A stretch of 64,000 nucleotides of DNA, from assembly GCF_030409225.1 (NCBI RefSeq), contig NZ_JAUFPK010000007.1, forward strand, positions 264,103 to 328,102, given 5' to 3'. This DNA is from Aquisalimonas lutea (GTDB lineage: Bacteria; Pseudomonadota; Gammaproteobacteria; Nitrococcales; Aquisalimonadaceae). A program made the position numbers and the translations under genes. Shown one piece after another: positions 52,633-61,804 of the stretch; the stretch's first letter is position 1, and every line of letters starts with the position of its first letter. The notes beneath the pieces were generated by a model that saw only the letters and a program-made list of their open reading frames with translations, was not told the DNA's origin and did no database searches.

Positions 52633-52963
52633 TTCCAGCACGCCCGGAGAAACTCAAGCCTAAATGAATGCGTTCGTGCAAACGAGGGAGAAACCGCTGC
52701 ATTGACGCAGAACGCAGATGCGAGAAACGGCTCTACGCCGGAGAACTGCATCATCACGCGTTCCTTTCTGCGGTTCCCTTGCCCGAACAAAACCGCGGAG
52801 AAAAGCATTCCGTGGCGATCATGCCATCGTGGATTATGGAGGATCCTTTGCCGGGGTGCAGGGTGTGGCGCGACGCGTTCCTGTGCCTTGGTGGCCGGCG
52901 GCAGTTTTCTGCTATTGCACTCAGGATGAGGCCTCCCTGCCTCCATCCGGGCAACGCGTTACT
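52633..52963. other. Gap without recognisable gene
   Basis: 331 bp downstream of the H-NS gene end; several frames are open by composition only. Confidence 0.35.
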
Positions 52964-53290
52964 CTACGATGCCCTGAGCTCCTCCAGGGAACGGCCGGCG
53001 GCTTCCCAGTCCTTCACCCAGGCCGGCTTGCGCCCGCGACCGCTCCACGTCTTCGAGCCGTCATCCGGGTGAACGTACTTGGCCGAGGCCTGGGTCCGCC
53101 CCTTGTTCTTCGTTGTGGCGGCGCTGCCGACGACTTCGCTGAGCGAGAGGCCGTAGCGCTCGGCGACCTTTTTCATCTCCTCACGAGCCTTTTTCTCATC
53201 GTGCTTCCGGCGCGCACGGAGCTCTTTGTCAATGTCCTTGCTGAGCGTATTGAGTTCCTTGGTTGAGTACTTGCTGAGATCGACTGCCAT
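52964..53290 (-). CDS. H-NS family histone-like protein
   Basis: 108 residues. A coiled N-terminal dimerisation region (YSTKELNTLSKDIDKELRAR...) precedes the DNA-binding domain, where KYVHPDDGSKTWSGRGRKPA then WVKDWEAAG matches the H-NS core (TWSGRGRxPxW). It silences AT-rich foreign DNA. It sits among mobile-element relics, next to AT-rich tracts it could bind. GAAGGATTTATCC gives the ribosome-binding site. Confidence 0.92.
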   Translation of the reverse strand: MAVDLSKYSTKELNTLSKDIDKELRARRKHDEKKAREEMKKVAERYGLSLSEVVGSAATTKNKGRTQASAKYVHPDDGSKTWSGRGRKPAWVKDWEAAGRSLEELRAS

Positions 53291-53684
53291 GGATAAATCC
53301 TTCCATTCTAGGTAAAAACCGCCGTTATTTGACTACGAGAGAATACTTGATGCAAGTGCAATGCTAAGTCAAGGATGGAAGGAAGAAAAGGGAAACGCGA
53401 ATACCCCATAAACCCGAACGACAGGTTGATTCTCTGACACCGGCTTTCATTCATGATCGCAAACGATGCCTATTCCGGGTGCGGTTTTGGTATTCAACAA
53501 ACGGACGACTGTTCTGACTTGGTGCAACCTACCCAGGGCGAATCCTATGGTAAGGATTCGCCGTTCTGCCCGGTGCGCTCAACGTCTGACAGCGAAACAG
53601 CAGGTGCCAAAAAACGGCAAATATGTAGGCCGACCGGTTCTCGCGCCTCTCCCAGCAGTGTATCCGCATTTTCGTAGACGGCTA
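53291..53684. other. Gap upstream of hns
   Basis: 394 bp, AT-rich near 53300-53400 (probable hns promoter). No supported ORF. Confidence 0.35.
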
Positions 53685-54170
53685 CTAACGCGGGGCAGCC
53701 AAGACCAGCGTCCAGTAGCGTGTACCGCTTGCGTCCCGGTCGACACCTGCGCCGAACTCTGTGTAATCCGCGGACATGATGTTGGCGCAGTGGCCCGGGC
53801 TGTCGAGCCAGGCGGCGACCACGGTGGTGGCATCCGGCTGGCCGGCGGCAACGTTCTCGGCCCAGGCCCATGCCTGATATCCGGCCGCGCCGAGGCGGTC
53901 GGCGAGGGTTTCACCGTCGCTTCCGTCATGGCTCAACTGGCCCGTGTGCGCCATGTCCGCGCTGTGTGCTTACGCCGCGGCGCCCAGGTGATCGTTCCAG
54001 GTGAGCGGTGGGCCAGCGGCGTAGGTGTCGTCGCCGCATTGCCGCTCCTGGACTCTAGCCTCGGCTAGGAGCGTCTCCCAAGTATCAGAGAATGGGACCC
54101 CGTCAATGGTGTCACCGGAAAGCACCGCCGGTGCCGCGTAAAAGCCGATCAGGCTCACGAGGGTGACCAT
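53685..54170 (-). pseudogene. Secreted CAP/SCP-domain protein with an internal stop codon
   Basis: From the ATG at 54170: signal peptide (MVTLVSLIGFYAAPAVLSG), then TWETLLAEARVQERQCGDDT, then PLTWNDHLGAAA and a TAA at 53970. The same frame continues AHSADMAHTGQLSHDGSDGE, then AWAENVAAGQPDATTVVAAW, then LDSPGHCANIMSADYTEFGA, the CAP core with its His/Glu motifs. A single C-to-T change (CAA to TAA) would explain the break. Unless the stop is suppressed, the protein is lost. Confidence 0.8.
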
Positions 54171-54234
54171 CACGAGGCGGCTCCTAACGGCGGCCCGCGG
54201 CGGCTCATTGCACCGTTGTAAACATTTCAACTTA

Positions 54235-54438
54235 TCAGCGATCCGCCAATGCTCGAACATCCTGCACCCCGGCAACACGGCCAGTCTGTCCAACCCAGTT
54301 CACAATGGTCTGCGCCAAGGGCTCAAACTCCTGGGCCCGCTCCCGGGGCGTGCGCCGGCTGCGCACCAGATCGATCGTCTGTTGCCGGAACTCCGGCGGA
54401 TACGAGCCCTGCCATCCGTGGCGCCCGTGAACCGTCAT
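54235..54438 (-). pseudogene. IS3-family transposase OrfA remnant
   Basis: 67 codons: GSYPPEFRQQTIDLVRSRRT, then PRERAQEFEPLAQTIVNWVG, the helix-turn-helix half of an IS3 OrfA, truncated after residue about 55. OrfB is absent here; a separate OrfB tail is at 33650-33910. Its ATG overlaps the end of the upstream minus-strand gene by 4 bp, which suggests the insertion trimmed that gene. Confidence 0.78.
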
Positions 54439-55010
54439 CCTGCTGGAGACGCGTCGCTTGCGACTTCTCTGTCGTTACAGAAAACAGCATCAGGGGAGCG
54501 ACCGGCGAGGTGGGCGATGACTGTACGAGGCGACTTATGATCAGAGGTGTCTCCGCAGATCCGTTCGATCGCCTCGGCAACGAACACTCGCTGCACGGCT
54601 GTCAATTCCCTTATCTGCTCCATGGCACGCGAACCGGTACCCATTCGGGTGGTCCCTTTCTGGTTGAAATACAATTCAACGTCGCGCGGATCGGCTTCGA
54701 ATCCAAGATCGTCCATAACCCGGGACGCGAATCCATCCAGCTCGTCGAGTGCGAACTCGCTGCGTGAAATCTCGGAATTGAGCAGCAACATCCACGCTTC
54801 CTCGTCGAGTAGAGGAAATCCCTGTGAGAGCGTCCACTCATAGCGGGCAGCCATCCGATTGATAGCGTCGTTCTCCGGAATCCGAGAAACAGGCACATCA
54901 GTATATCCCAGCTCAATATGCGTACTCCGGTTGATATCCGGGCGGGTTGGCCGCGACTCCAGCAATCGAGAGAGAGCGCTGCATGGCGTTACGGAGATCT
55001 GCTTTGTCAT
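54435..55010 (-). CDS. Hypothetical protein
   Basis: 191 residues. The middle shows DEEAWMLLLNSEISRSEFAL, then DELDGFASRVMDDLGFEADP and AVQRVFVAEAIERICGDTSD. It is soluble and mixed helical; no family recognised. The C-terminal end abuts an IS3 OrfA remnant and may have been rewritten by the insertion. Confidence 0.58.
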   Translation of the reverse strand: MTKQISVTPCSALSRLLESRPTRPDINRSTHIELGYTDVPVSRIPENDAINRMAARYEWTLSQGFPLLDEEAWMLLLNSEISRSEFALDELDGFASRVMDDLGFEADPRDVELYFNQKGTTRMGTGSRAMEQIRELTAVQRVFVAEAIERICGDTSDHKSPRTVIAHLAGRSPDAVFCNDREVASDASPAG

Positions 55011-55442
55011 GTCGTTTCCTCGTTAGTCTAGGGCGGTTGCGGTAACCGCAGAGAGAGCCGTACGCCGAGACGTGCAAACGCGGTGAGAGCCTTACTCACC
55101 TCGATCCCATGGCATCGGGTACAGTTCAGTATTGTAGGTTTCCAGGGCCGCGAAGTCAAATAAAAATGGAGTAAAAACAATCATTTATACTCTACCTAGT
55201 AGAATAAATGAACTCGGACTCAGGGTGCCCCGCGTGGTTGAGTTGCTCCGTAGCCTTCCCCCATGTTTAGGCATCTACGTTCATTCCTCGGGCGCGCTGT
55301 TGGGCATCGGGATCGCTGATCGAAGCCTGTGGTCTTTGTTGCGACAGAAACGAATGCTGAGGTGACGAATGCGAAGGGTGATCCTGTCTCGGTCGTCCGT
55401 TTCGTCATATACTGGTGACGGAGTCGACACGGAGGGCTGGAT
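55011..55442. promoter_or_regulatory. Upstream region of the toxin-antitoxin unit
   Basis: 432 bp with an AT-rich patch at 55155-55215 containing TACTCTACCTAGTAGAATA, an inverted sequence (TCTAC...GTAGA). It may be an operator, but it is about 250 bp from the antitoxin start. No ORF supported. Confidence 0.35.
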
Positions 55443-55883
55443 ATGCAGACCCAGGAGCGCCAGCAGTACCTGACGTACTATCTCGGGGATCTCCGGGTTG
55501 AGGGTTGGTCATCGGCCTCAACGGACGATTGGACGCTGCTGCGCGGTGTCGTCACTAGGGGGCTGCCCACGGAGAACGCCCGTATCCTGAGAACGCGTAT
55601 CTCTCGGCGGGTATTCGACCGGGTCCTTCCGCGCACGACGCTCTCGTCCAAGAGCGGCTCGGTGCGTCTATCCCAGGAGCAGTCCGATCGGGTAGTGCGG
55701 CTGGGCCGGATCTACGCCCGGGCGGCCGAGGTCTTCGGTGATCACGAGCGTGGCCGGCAGTGGCTCGAGCAACCCAACCGGGCACTGGGAGGGCAGGTGC
55801 CGGCAGATCTGCTGCTGCACGACCCCGGGGTGCACGAGGTTGAGCAATTGCTGGGTCGAATCGAGCACGGCATCGCGGCCTGA
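55443..55883 (+). CDS. Xre/MbcA/ParS-type antitoxin
   Basis: 146 residues. The C-terminal DUF2384 toxin-binding domain is visible: RLSQEQSDRVVRLGRIYARA, AEVFGDHERGRQWLEQPNRA, LGGQVPADLLLHDPGVHEVE. The N-terminal half is the small helix-turn-helix region. Antitoxins of this class bind their own promoter. One-base overlap with the toxin gene (stop/start TGATG). Confidence 0.9.
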   Translation: MQTQERQQYLTYYLGDLRVEGWSSASTDDWTLLRGVVTRGLPTENARILRTRISRRVFDRVLPRTTLSSKSGSVRLSQEQSDRVVRLGRIYARAAEVFGDHERGRQWLEQPNRALGGQVPADLLLHDPGVHEVEQLLGRIEHGIAA

Positions 55884-56344
55884 TGCGACTCTATCGCATT
55901 GCCCGTGCCAAGTACGCAATCGACCTCTCCGGGGAGGGCTCGCGCCTTTACGGCGGCCGTTGGACGCCACCTGGGTATCCGGCGATCTACACCTCGGAGC
56001 ACCCAGCGCTGGCGGCCTGGGAAAACGCGGTGCACTTCGGGCTTGAGGAGCCGGTCGCGCCACTGGACTTCCGGCTGATTGAGCTGGTAGTCCCGATCGA
56101 CGCCGCGGCCAGCGTCCTGGATATTCCCTCGATCCCGCACAACCCGGTGTCGGTGGGGCGGGACTGGCTGGAGACTCGGGCCAACGATATTCTGCTGATG
56201 CGCGTACCTTCCGTGGTTATTCCCCTGTCCTGGAACATCATCCTCAATCCACGACATCCTGACGCGAAACAAATCACTGTGAGGGATCATGGTGCCTTCG
56301 TGTTCGACGTGCGGCTGCCTTTCACGAAGGACCCATCCCCGTGA
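55883..56344 (+). CDS. RES-domain toxin
   Basis: 153 residues. RES elements: LYRIARAKYAIDLSGEGSRL, YGGRWTPPGYPAIYTSEHPA, LAAWENAVHFG carry the conserved Arg, Tyr, Glu and Ser positions. Family members deplete NAD+ or ADP-ribosylate a metabolic enzyme. Translationally coupled to the antitoxin on the left and, through GTGA, to a third gene on the right. Confidence 0.92.
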   Translation: MRLYRIARAKYAIDLSGEGSRLYGGRWTPPGYPAIYTSEHPALAAWENAVHFGLEEPVAPLDFRLIELVVPIDAAASVLDIPSIPHNPVSVGRDWLETRANDILLMRVPSVVIPLSWNIILNPRHPDAKQITVRDHGAFVFDVRLPFTKDPSP

Positions 56345-56643
56345 CAGAAGAGGCCCTCAACGGCAGTTCCTCTGCCAAGCGCTACGTTCAGGATAGGGCC
56401 TTTGCAATGGAAGCCGTATCCGGCTACGGCCCGCGATTCTCTACAATCGATGATGACTGGATCGAGGATGCCGAACGCCTTGCCGAAGAACTTGATAAGC
56501 GCATAAATGCGCAGCGCGAGGTCAACGGCTTCGATCTTCGCTACAACCAGACACTGGAAGTCGACGACGACGCCTGGCGGGATTGCGCTCGGGTGTTGTC
56601 GCAGCGCCAGGTGGGGACACTGATGCGCCAGGGCTGGGGGTGA
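56341..56643 (+). CDS. Third gene of the Xre-RES unit, unknown
   Basis: 100 residues from a GTG overlapping the toxin stop by 4 bp. Acidic and soluble (EDAERLAEELDKRINAQREV; VDDDAWRDCARVLSQRQVGT). No family recognised. RES-Xre pairs are normally bicistronic, so a coupled third product is unusual; it may be an accessory factor or an unrelated passenger. Confidence 0.6.
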   Translation: MTEEALNGSSSAKRYVQDRAFAMEAVSGYGPRFSTIDDDWIEDAERLAEELDKRINAQREVNGFDLRYNQTLEVDDDAWRDCARVLSQRQVGTLMRQGWG

Positions 56644-56766
56644 GGGGGTAGAGCCCGCCGAGAATAGGTTGACGATCATGGAAAATTGGGTGGCAGGCGG
56701 TGGCCGTGGCATTCAGTCAGCAGGCTAGCTGACATGGCGAACGAAGCTACAAGCACGGATTGAACC

Positions 56767-57762
56767 CTATTTGCGCGTCACATGCTTGAAGTGATCGATC
56801 CAGTACTTTGCTGTCTTCACTCGCCTGCGGGTTGCTTCCTTCACTAGGTCTCGGTCCCTGCAGATCGCACGGATCTGTTCCGCCCACTGGACCTGCCGGG
56901 CTGAGCCCTGTAGTGCGGGCAGTCCTGCATGGTCCGCTTGCCGGCGCGCTGCGCGGGCATTCCTTTCGCGCTCGTTCGTGATTCGCCTGGCCACGGCGAT
57001 GGCCTCCTCGGCTGTCTCGCCGACGGCGTCACGGAATCCACTGACGCACCATTTGACGGGCAAACTCCACTCGGCGATGAGCTCATCATCGTTCGCATGT
57101 GGGGGAAACCAGTCCGGCAACTTCGGGTAAACCGGATCAGCAGTCCACTCACCTTCTGTCACTGGCACGTAGTAGTCCCGCTCGCATTGGATTTGCTGGA
57201 GCAGACGTTGGCAGCGTTCACTTTCACGATGATGACTCTCCCTGGCGCGTTTCGCCTCGGCCATGTCACCCGGAAACATCGCGCACAGCAATTGATGCCA
57301 TGAATCCCGGTCTTGATCCGAGAGCATTGCAGCCGCATCACCGACCACGACGAGGTGATAGCAGCGCCGGGTCCCGCGCGCATCCACCAGCACGTCCTCC
57401 AACCGATAGAGTCCCGTACCGAGGTGCTCGTAAGCCACCATCCCAGTTCCCGAGGATCGACTGAGGGAACTCGAGTCTGGACGAACCACGCGACCTCGCG
57501 TCCCGATTGCATCATTCGTGCGATCGAAAGCGACTCCGTCGACGCGCTTGACGACCGTCCCTCGGCCAAAGAGGGACTTCTGCGTCAGGCGACCTACCGA
57601 AAAGTCGCCCTTGCCAACCCCGAACGCGGATGTCAGTTCGAGAGCGAGCGCCTCGACAGCGGCCTGTAGATCCCATCCGTCGGCCACTGGCTCTGCAAAC
57701 TGCCTTGGACTGGCTGGATGCTCAGAGGTGGTTTGTGGGGTTGGCGAAGTCATGCGAGTCAT
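56767..57762 (-). CDS. Hypothetical plasmid-type protein
   Basis: 331 residues; GAGGAGGT 7 bp before the ATG. A central helical, charged region (AKRARESHHRESERCQRLLQ) precedes PVYPKLPDWFPPHANDDELI. The C-terminal segment LPALQGSARQVQWAEQIRAI then KTAKYWIDHFK matches a short module common to proteins of plasmids and conjugative islands (function unknown). No catalytic motif seen. Confidence 0.68.
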   Translation of the reverse strand: MTRMTSPTPQTTSEHPASPRQFAEPVADGWDLQAAVEALALELTSAFGVGKGDFSVGRLTQKSLFGRGTVVKRVDGVAFDRTNDAIGTRGRVVRPDSSSLSRSSGTGMVAYEHLGTGLYRLEDVLVDARGTRRCYHLVVVGDAAAMLSDQDRDSWHQLLCAMFPGDMAEAKRARESHHRESERCQRLLQQIQCERDYYVPVTEGEWTADPVYPKLPDWFPPHANDDELIAEWSLPVKWCVSGFRDAVGETAEEAIAVARRITNERERNARAARRQADHAGLPALQGSARQVQWAEQIRAICRDRDLVKEATRRRVKTAKYWIDHFKHVTRK

Positions 57763-58661
57763 ATGCGTACCTCCTCGTTTTCAGAAATGCGTGAATCGAT
57801 GGAGAAAATGTATCGAGTTCTAGTCGGGAATGCAATAGGAAAGTGAATATTAATAAAACCTAATATTTCACACACCGCATATGGGAATGAAGGGCGCTTC
57901 TTTGCGATTCCTTTCAGGGCGTTGCGATGCCGCTCAGGTCTGTGGTTTAGAGAAGACATTATGGCCTGTGAAAGTGGGTCGAATGGGTTGATAAGGGATG
58001 ACGGTAGTGCGGGTTATATAAGTCGAAATAAATAATTCTTATATCCTAGCCGGTAGGAAAAATACTTGTCGGTTCATAGCCTTCTCTCTGCGTGACCGGT
58101 GAGACCCATGCGTTGTTCGTTCGTGGCAATGGAGTGAGACCTCGTAGAGTCCGCTTGAGCCAGCTTCCAAGACCGGGAAACGAGCGGGCGCTCGATCGTT
58201 TGTAGACTGTAAGAGACGGATTTTGAAGGTTAAACGACAAGAAGGTGAACTTCATCGACGGACTCGCTTGTTGTTGCGTCTTTGCAATAAGACTCGGGTC
58301 AGGGGCGGCAATGAGAACCGAACCCTTCGAGTGAAAAGCCTGTCCCACGGTTTTCCTGGTTGTATAATACATAGCTAGAAAACCGTGGAATAGTGCAGGA
58401 CTGAAGATAGGCCACGCGCTACGCGCGTGAAGATGCCAGGAGCAGAACGGACACAGAGCCTGGAGTTATTAATAAAAGAAAATAAATAAGGGGCCATCGC
58501 GTTCGAATAAAGCCACTTTTTGGCGTTATTCGGGGTGGACATTGGAAGGTTCTTTGGGAGAAGATACGGACGTGTCAACAGTCGGCTGGGTCTCGCCACA
58601 GGATAGGGCCTTCGGAAGAAGGAAGGAGGTGATGCGACAGCCAAAAAAAGGAGATAATCGA
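57763..58661. promoter_or_regulatory. AT-rich region upstream of the replication-type helicase, possible origin
   Basis: About 900 bp with low GC blocks (57780-57880, 58000-58070, 58470-58500). Hairpins: CACGCG...CGCGTG near 58412-58430 and CGAATAAAGCCA / TGGCGTTATTCG (58504-58532). CCTAGCCGGTAGG at 58045-58057 is a dyad. I see no regular iterons or clear DnaA boxes. ORFs here are unsupported. Confidence 0.4.
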
Positions 58662-61271
58662 ATGCACAATGAGTTAGTTCCACGCGGTCGGGTCGAGAGT
58701 ACGGTCATTTTCACGCACCTTACGCGGCCGGATGCCCAGGATGGTGTTCTAGCGCGCCACGAGGGGGCGGGAGTTGTGGAGACGGCGCCGCCGTTCGACG
58801 CGGCGTTGACGCAATGGTGGCAAACCTACGGACGGAAATACCGGATGGTGATTGCATGTGAACGTCATGAAGCTGGATCGGCTTTTGATCTGGCCCGTGA
58901 CTACGGAGTCCATGCCGTTGAGATAGTGGACGCGCGCGGAGCGCAGCTCGCGAGCTACCCGTTCTCGGGCGTCGACGCGCTGCAGCGACATCTCCCTGAC
59001 GTTTGCGTGGCTGATTGCGCGGTGGATGCGAACGAGCGGGCGGAGCGGGCAGCGCGCGCTGCCGCTCCATTGGCTCCGCTGCGCTACAGCATAGAAGAGG
59101 TTGTTGAGCGTTTGGTGGCGGCCAACCCCCACATTGACGCACGCTCACTGACCGAGTTTCTCCATAGGTATCTCGGGCGGCTGCGCGAGCGTGCCTGCGC
59201 GACGCAATCGATCCCGGTGGACCAGGAGGGGGTGGAGCGCATTGCGTGGAGCCTTGATGAAACGCTCCTGTCGCACATGCGGGAAAACCGTGGGATCTAC
59301 ATCATCGCCACGCCGACCGGGAGCGGGAAGACGCAGTTTGCGCGCGCGCTCGTGCAGCAGGCAAAGACCGATGGTCGTCAGCCGGTCTATGTCTCCCGGC
59401 TTCGCAGCATTGTCGCTCCGATGGCGGATCTCATGACGCACTACGAGCCTGCGCGGGTGGGACAGCCAGTGCCGGCGCCGGGTGAAGAGGTGGCGTTGTC
59501 GTCGCTTGCGGTCACGGGGAACTCACTCGGGGCGCGGCGATACAAGGGCCTGATTCGTCGGTCACAGACGCTCATCGTCGACGAAGCGCAGCAGGTGCTG
59601 GAGCATCTTGCCACGGCGGACAATATCGACAACCGTGACCAAGCCATTGATGCGCTCGGTGAAGCGATTCGCACGACGTCCACGGTTGTGCTGTGCGATG
59701 CGGACGCGAATGGCACGTTGGTGGATTTCGTAAAGCGGCACCGCCCCGACGAGCCTGTCACGGTGATCACGGGCGAAGCCGAGTTCTCACACATCGCCGC
59801 GCAGATCGGGGATTTCGACCAGGTGTTGGGTGAGGTGATGGAGGCGGTGAAAGCCGACGAACCCGTGCGCATTTGTGCTGACAGCGCCAAGGAAGTGCGG
59901 GCGATCGCGGCCCGCATCCACGAGGAAAGCGGCTGCACATGCCTGGCGATTACGGGGCACAACAGCGGCGAGACGGCCCCGGCGCGGCTGATCGCGCATC
60001 CCGATGCCGTCGTGACGCAGTGGTCAGTCCTGGTGCACTCGCCGGCCATTGTCTCGTCGGTATCGATCACCGTCCCGCATTTTACGAGGACGTTTGGCCT
60101 TTTCTCTGGCGTGGTGACGGCGGCGGAGGCGCTGCAGATGTTGCGTCGCGATCGCACGGCGCAGAACTATCGTATCGGGGTGCGGCCCCCGAAGCGCTAT
60201 CATCTGGATTGTCCCCGCAAACGTCTGGCCGAGCTGCTTCCCGAGAACCGCGAGGCGAGCGCGAATGAGGCGCTGATTGCCACCATCCGGGCGGAACAGA
60301 GTTTCTCCCGCAACCACCTGGCCGTATCACTTTGGGCGATCATGGAAGCGCAGGGCATCCGAGTCTCGCGCCTCGTAGCGAACGAGCAGTGCCGCCAATG
60401 CGGCCGTGAGGCCGGGCGCTCGGGGCGGCGCATTGCGAAGGCGGAGTATGACAACGCGCTGCTTGCTGCGCGGGCGGCGACCGATCAGGAATGGGCGGCT
60501 GCACATCAAAGGGAGGACACGAGCGAGGCGCTATTCTATCGGCTGGAGCGCCGGCGCGTGGAGCACTGGCTAGGCCGTGCGCATGTCGCGCCGGCGGATG
60601 TCGCACTGTGGGCGCAAGGGTGCTTGCCATCGTGGGTGCAGGCGTGGCGGATTGCTGGGATGACCACCGCGCAGGCGCACGCGGCCGATCGGGCGGAGAA
60701 GGGCGACGCGCTGAGTCGCCGCCATATCGGAAAACTCCATGCGATCTTTTGCTATCTCCTCGATGCGCTCGGTTGGCGGCTTGACGGGGACCCCAACGCA
60801 ATGGTTCTCCACCGCGCGAATGCGGGCCCGGCGCTGCGCGGCCTGGTTGAGCAGTATCTGGGGTGGATTCAAGCGCTGGACCTCCCGGTCACCCTCTATC
60901 CCAAGCACGCCCACGCCAAAAGCCCCGTGCCGATCCTGCGGCGTGTCCTGGAGGCCCTGTTTGGCCTGACGTTTCGAGATGGCGAGATGAAGGTGGACGG
61001 GAAACGGACTCGGGGAAAGCGTGTCGAGGCAGAAAGACTCCAGCAGTTGCGCGCGGTGGTGGCGTCTCACGGACCGATGACCGCGCCCCAATCGCGTTGC
61101 ACGAACCCGATCCCGGCGTCGGTATTGGAGCCCGAAACTCCGCACCGCGAGATGGAATTTGTAGCACCGGAGCCTGTCTCCCCCGAGCTCTTCCGGGAGC
61201 CGATCCTGGATGCGATCTGGGGGGCGAGAGACACACCGAATGCCGCATCACCAACGAACGGAACGCGCTAG
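58662..61271 (+). CDS. Large DEAD-type helicase, plasmid replication (origin-binding-like) protein
   Basis: 869 residues from the ATG at 58662 (AAAGGAGATAATCG upstream). Walker A ATPTGSGKT (216-224) and Walker B LIVDEAQQ (Asp307) define a superfamily 2 helicase resembling herpesvirus-type origin-binding helicases and CyRepA1-like plasmid replication proteins. DDAN-like CDADANGTLVDF, an ITG-rich second RecA half, and a CxxC pair (QCRQCGREAG) that may bind zinc follow. The about 200-residue N-terminal part could be a primase-like or DNA-binding domain. Likely the replication initiator of an integrated plasmid or satellite. Confidence 0.75.
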   Translation: MHNELVPRGRVESTVIFTHLTRPDAQDGVLARHEGAGVVETAPPFDAALTQWWQTYGRKYRMVIACERHEAGSAFDLARDYGVHAVEIVDARGAQLASYPFSGVDALQRHLPDVCVADCAVDANERAERAARAAAPLAPLRYSIEEVVERLVAANPHIDARSLTEFLHRYLGRLRERACATQSIPVDQEGVERIAWSLDETLLSHMRENRGIYIIATPTGSGKTQFARALVQQAKTDGRQPVYVSRLRSIVAPMADLMTHYEPARVGQPVPAPGEEVALSSLAVTGNSLGARRYKGLIRRSQTLIVDEAQQVLEHLATADNIDNRDQAIDALGEAIRTTSTVVLCDADANGTLVDFVKRHRPDEPVTVITGEAEFSHIAAQIGDFDQVLGEVMEAVKADEPVRICADSAKEVRAIAARIHEESGCTCLAITGHNSGETAPARLIAHPDAVVTQWSVLVHSPAIVSSVSITVPHFTRTFGLFSGVVTAAEALQMLRRDRTAQNYRIGVRPPKRYHLDCPRKRLAELLPENREASANEALIATIRAEQSFSRNHLAVSLWAIMEAQGIRVSRLVANEQCRQCGREAGRSGRRIAKAEYDNALLAARAATDQEWAAAHQREDTSEALFYRLERRRVEHWLGRAHVAPADVALWAQGCLPSWVQAWRIAGMTTAQAHAADRAEKGDALSRRHIGKLHAIFCYLLDALGWRLDGDPNAMVLHRANAGPALRGLVEQYLGWIQALDLPVTLYPKHAHAKSPVPILRRVLEALFGLTFRDGEMKVDGKRTRGKRVEAERLQQLRAVVASHGPMTAPQSRCTNPIPASVLEPETPHREMEFVAPEPVSPELFREPILDAIWGARDTPNAASPTNGTR

Positions 61272-61804
61272 TGCACGGCGCTCGGGGAACCGGGGGAGGC
61301 GGCGTAGCACGGGGGCGCGAGCGGTGTGCGGCTGGTTGTACGGGGCGCTACGCGCGGCGTACGCCTTGGCTGCCGAGGGGGCTGCGCGGCAATGCCCCGC
61401 CTTGGGTGGCGGGTAGCGTGCCCGCCACGCCCGCCCCACAATCAAGGACTTGCAAGCCCGCCTGCGATGCGCCTGCGACCGGGCGTGGTGCTGCCTGCGC
61501 CAGCACCACGTCCCCGGGGGCCGGTGCGCGCGCGGCCGGTCGCGGCGACACGCCGTGCGCGGCCACCCGACGCCCTCGCGCCGGTGAGCCCCGTTGATTG
61601 TCGTCGGTGATTCGCCGATCGGGCGGGTGCGATTAGCGTGCCCGAAAGGGCGAAAAGAGGCGCTCAATATATTCTGCTTTGCAGGAATAATTAAAAAGAA
61701 TAACCGCAAAAATTACCTTTATTTGGTATGGAATATAAAAGGCCGGATTCGTAATATGGTTTGTGTGATGTGACAGTCCACAAAACTTTATTACGGAGAC
61801 GAAA
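61272..61804. promoter_or_regulatory. Very GC-rich spacer followed by an AT-rich promoter region
   Basis: 61272-61640 is extremely GC-rich with many short frames but no supported gene. 61650-61800 switches abruptly to AT-rich sequence (AATTAAAAAGAATAACCGCA, TTATTTGGTATGGAATATAA), a likely promoter for the next gene, with GGAGACGAAA as its ribosome-binding site. Confidence 0.45.

Noticed and set aside
58046..58683. Minus-strand frames upstream of the helicase
   Set aside because: AT-rich composition-driven ORFs without ribosome-binding sites or recognisable products.
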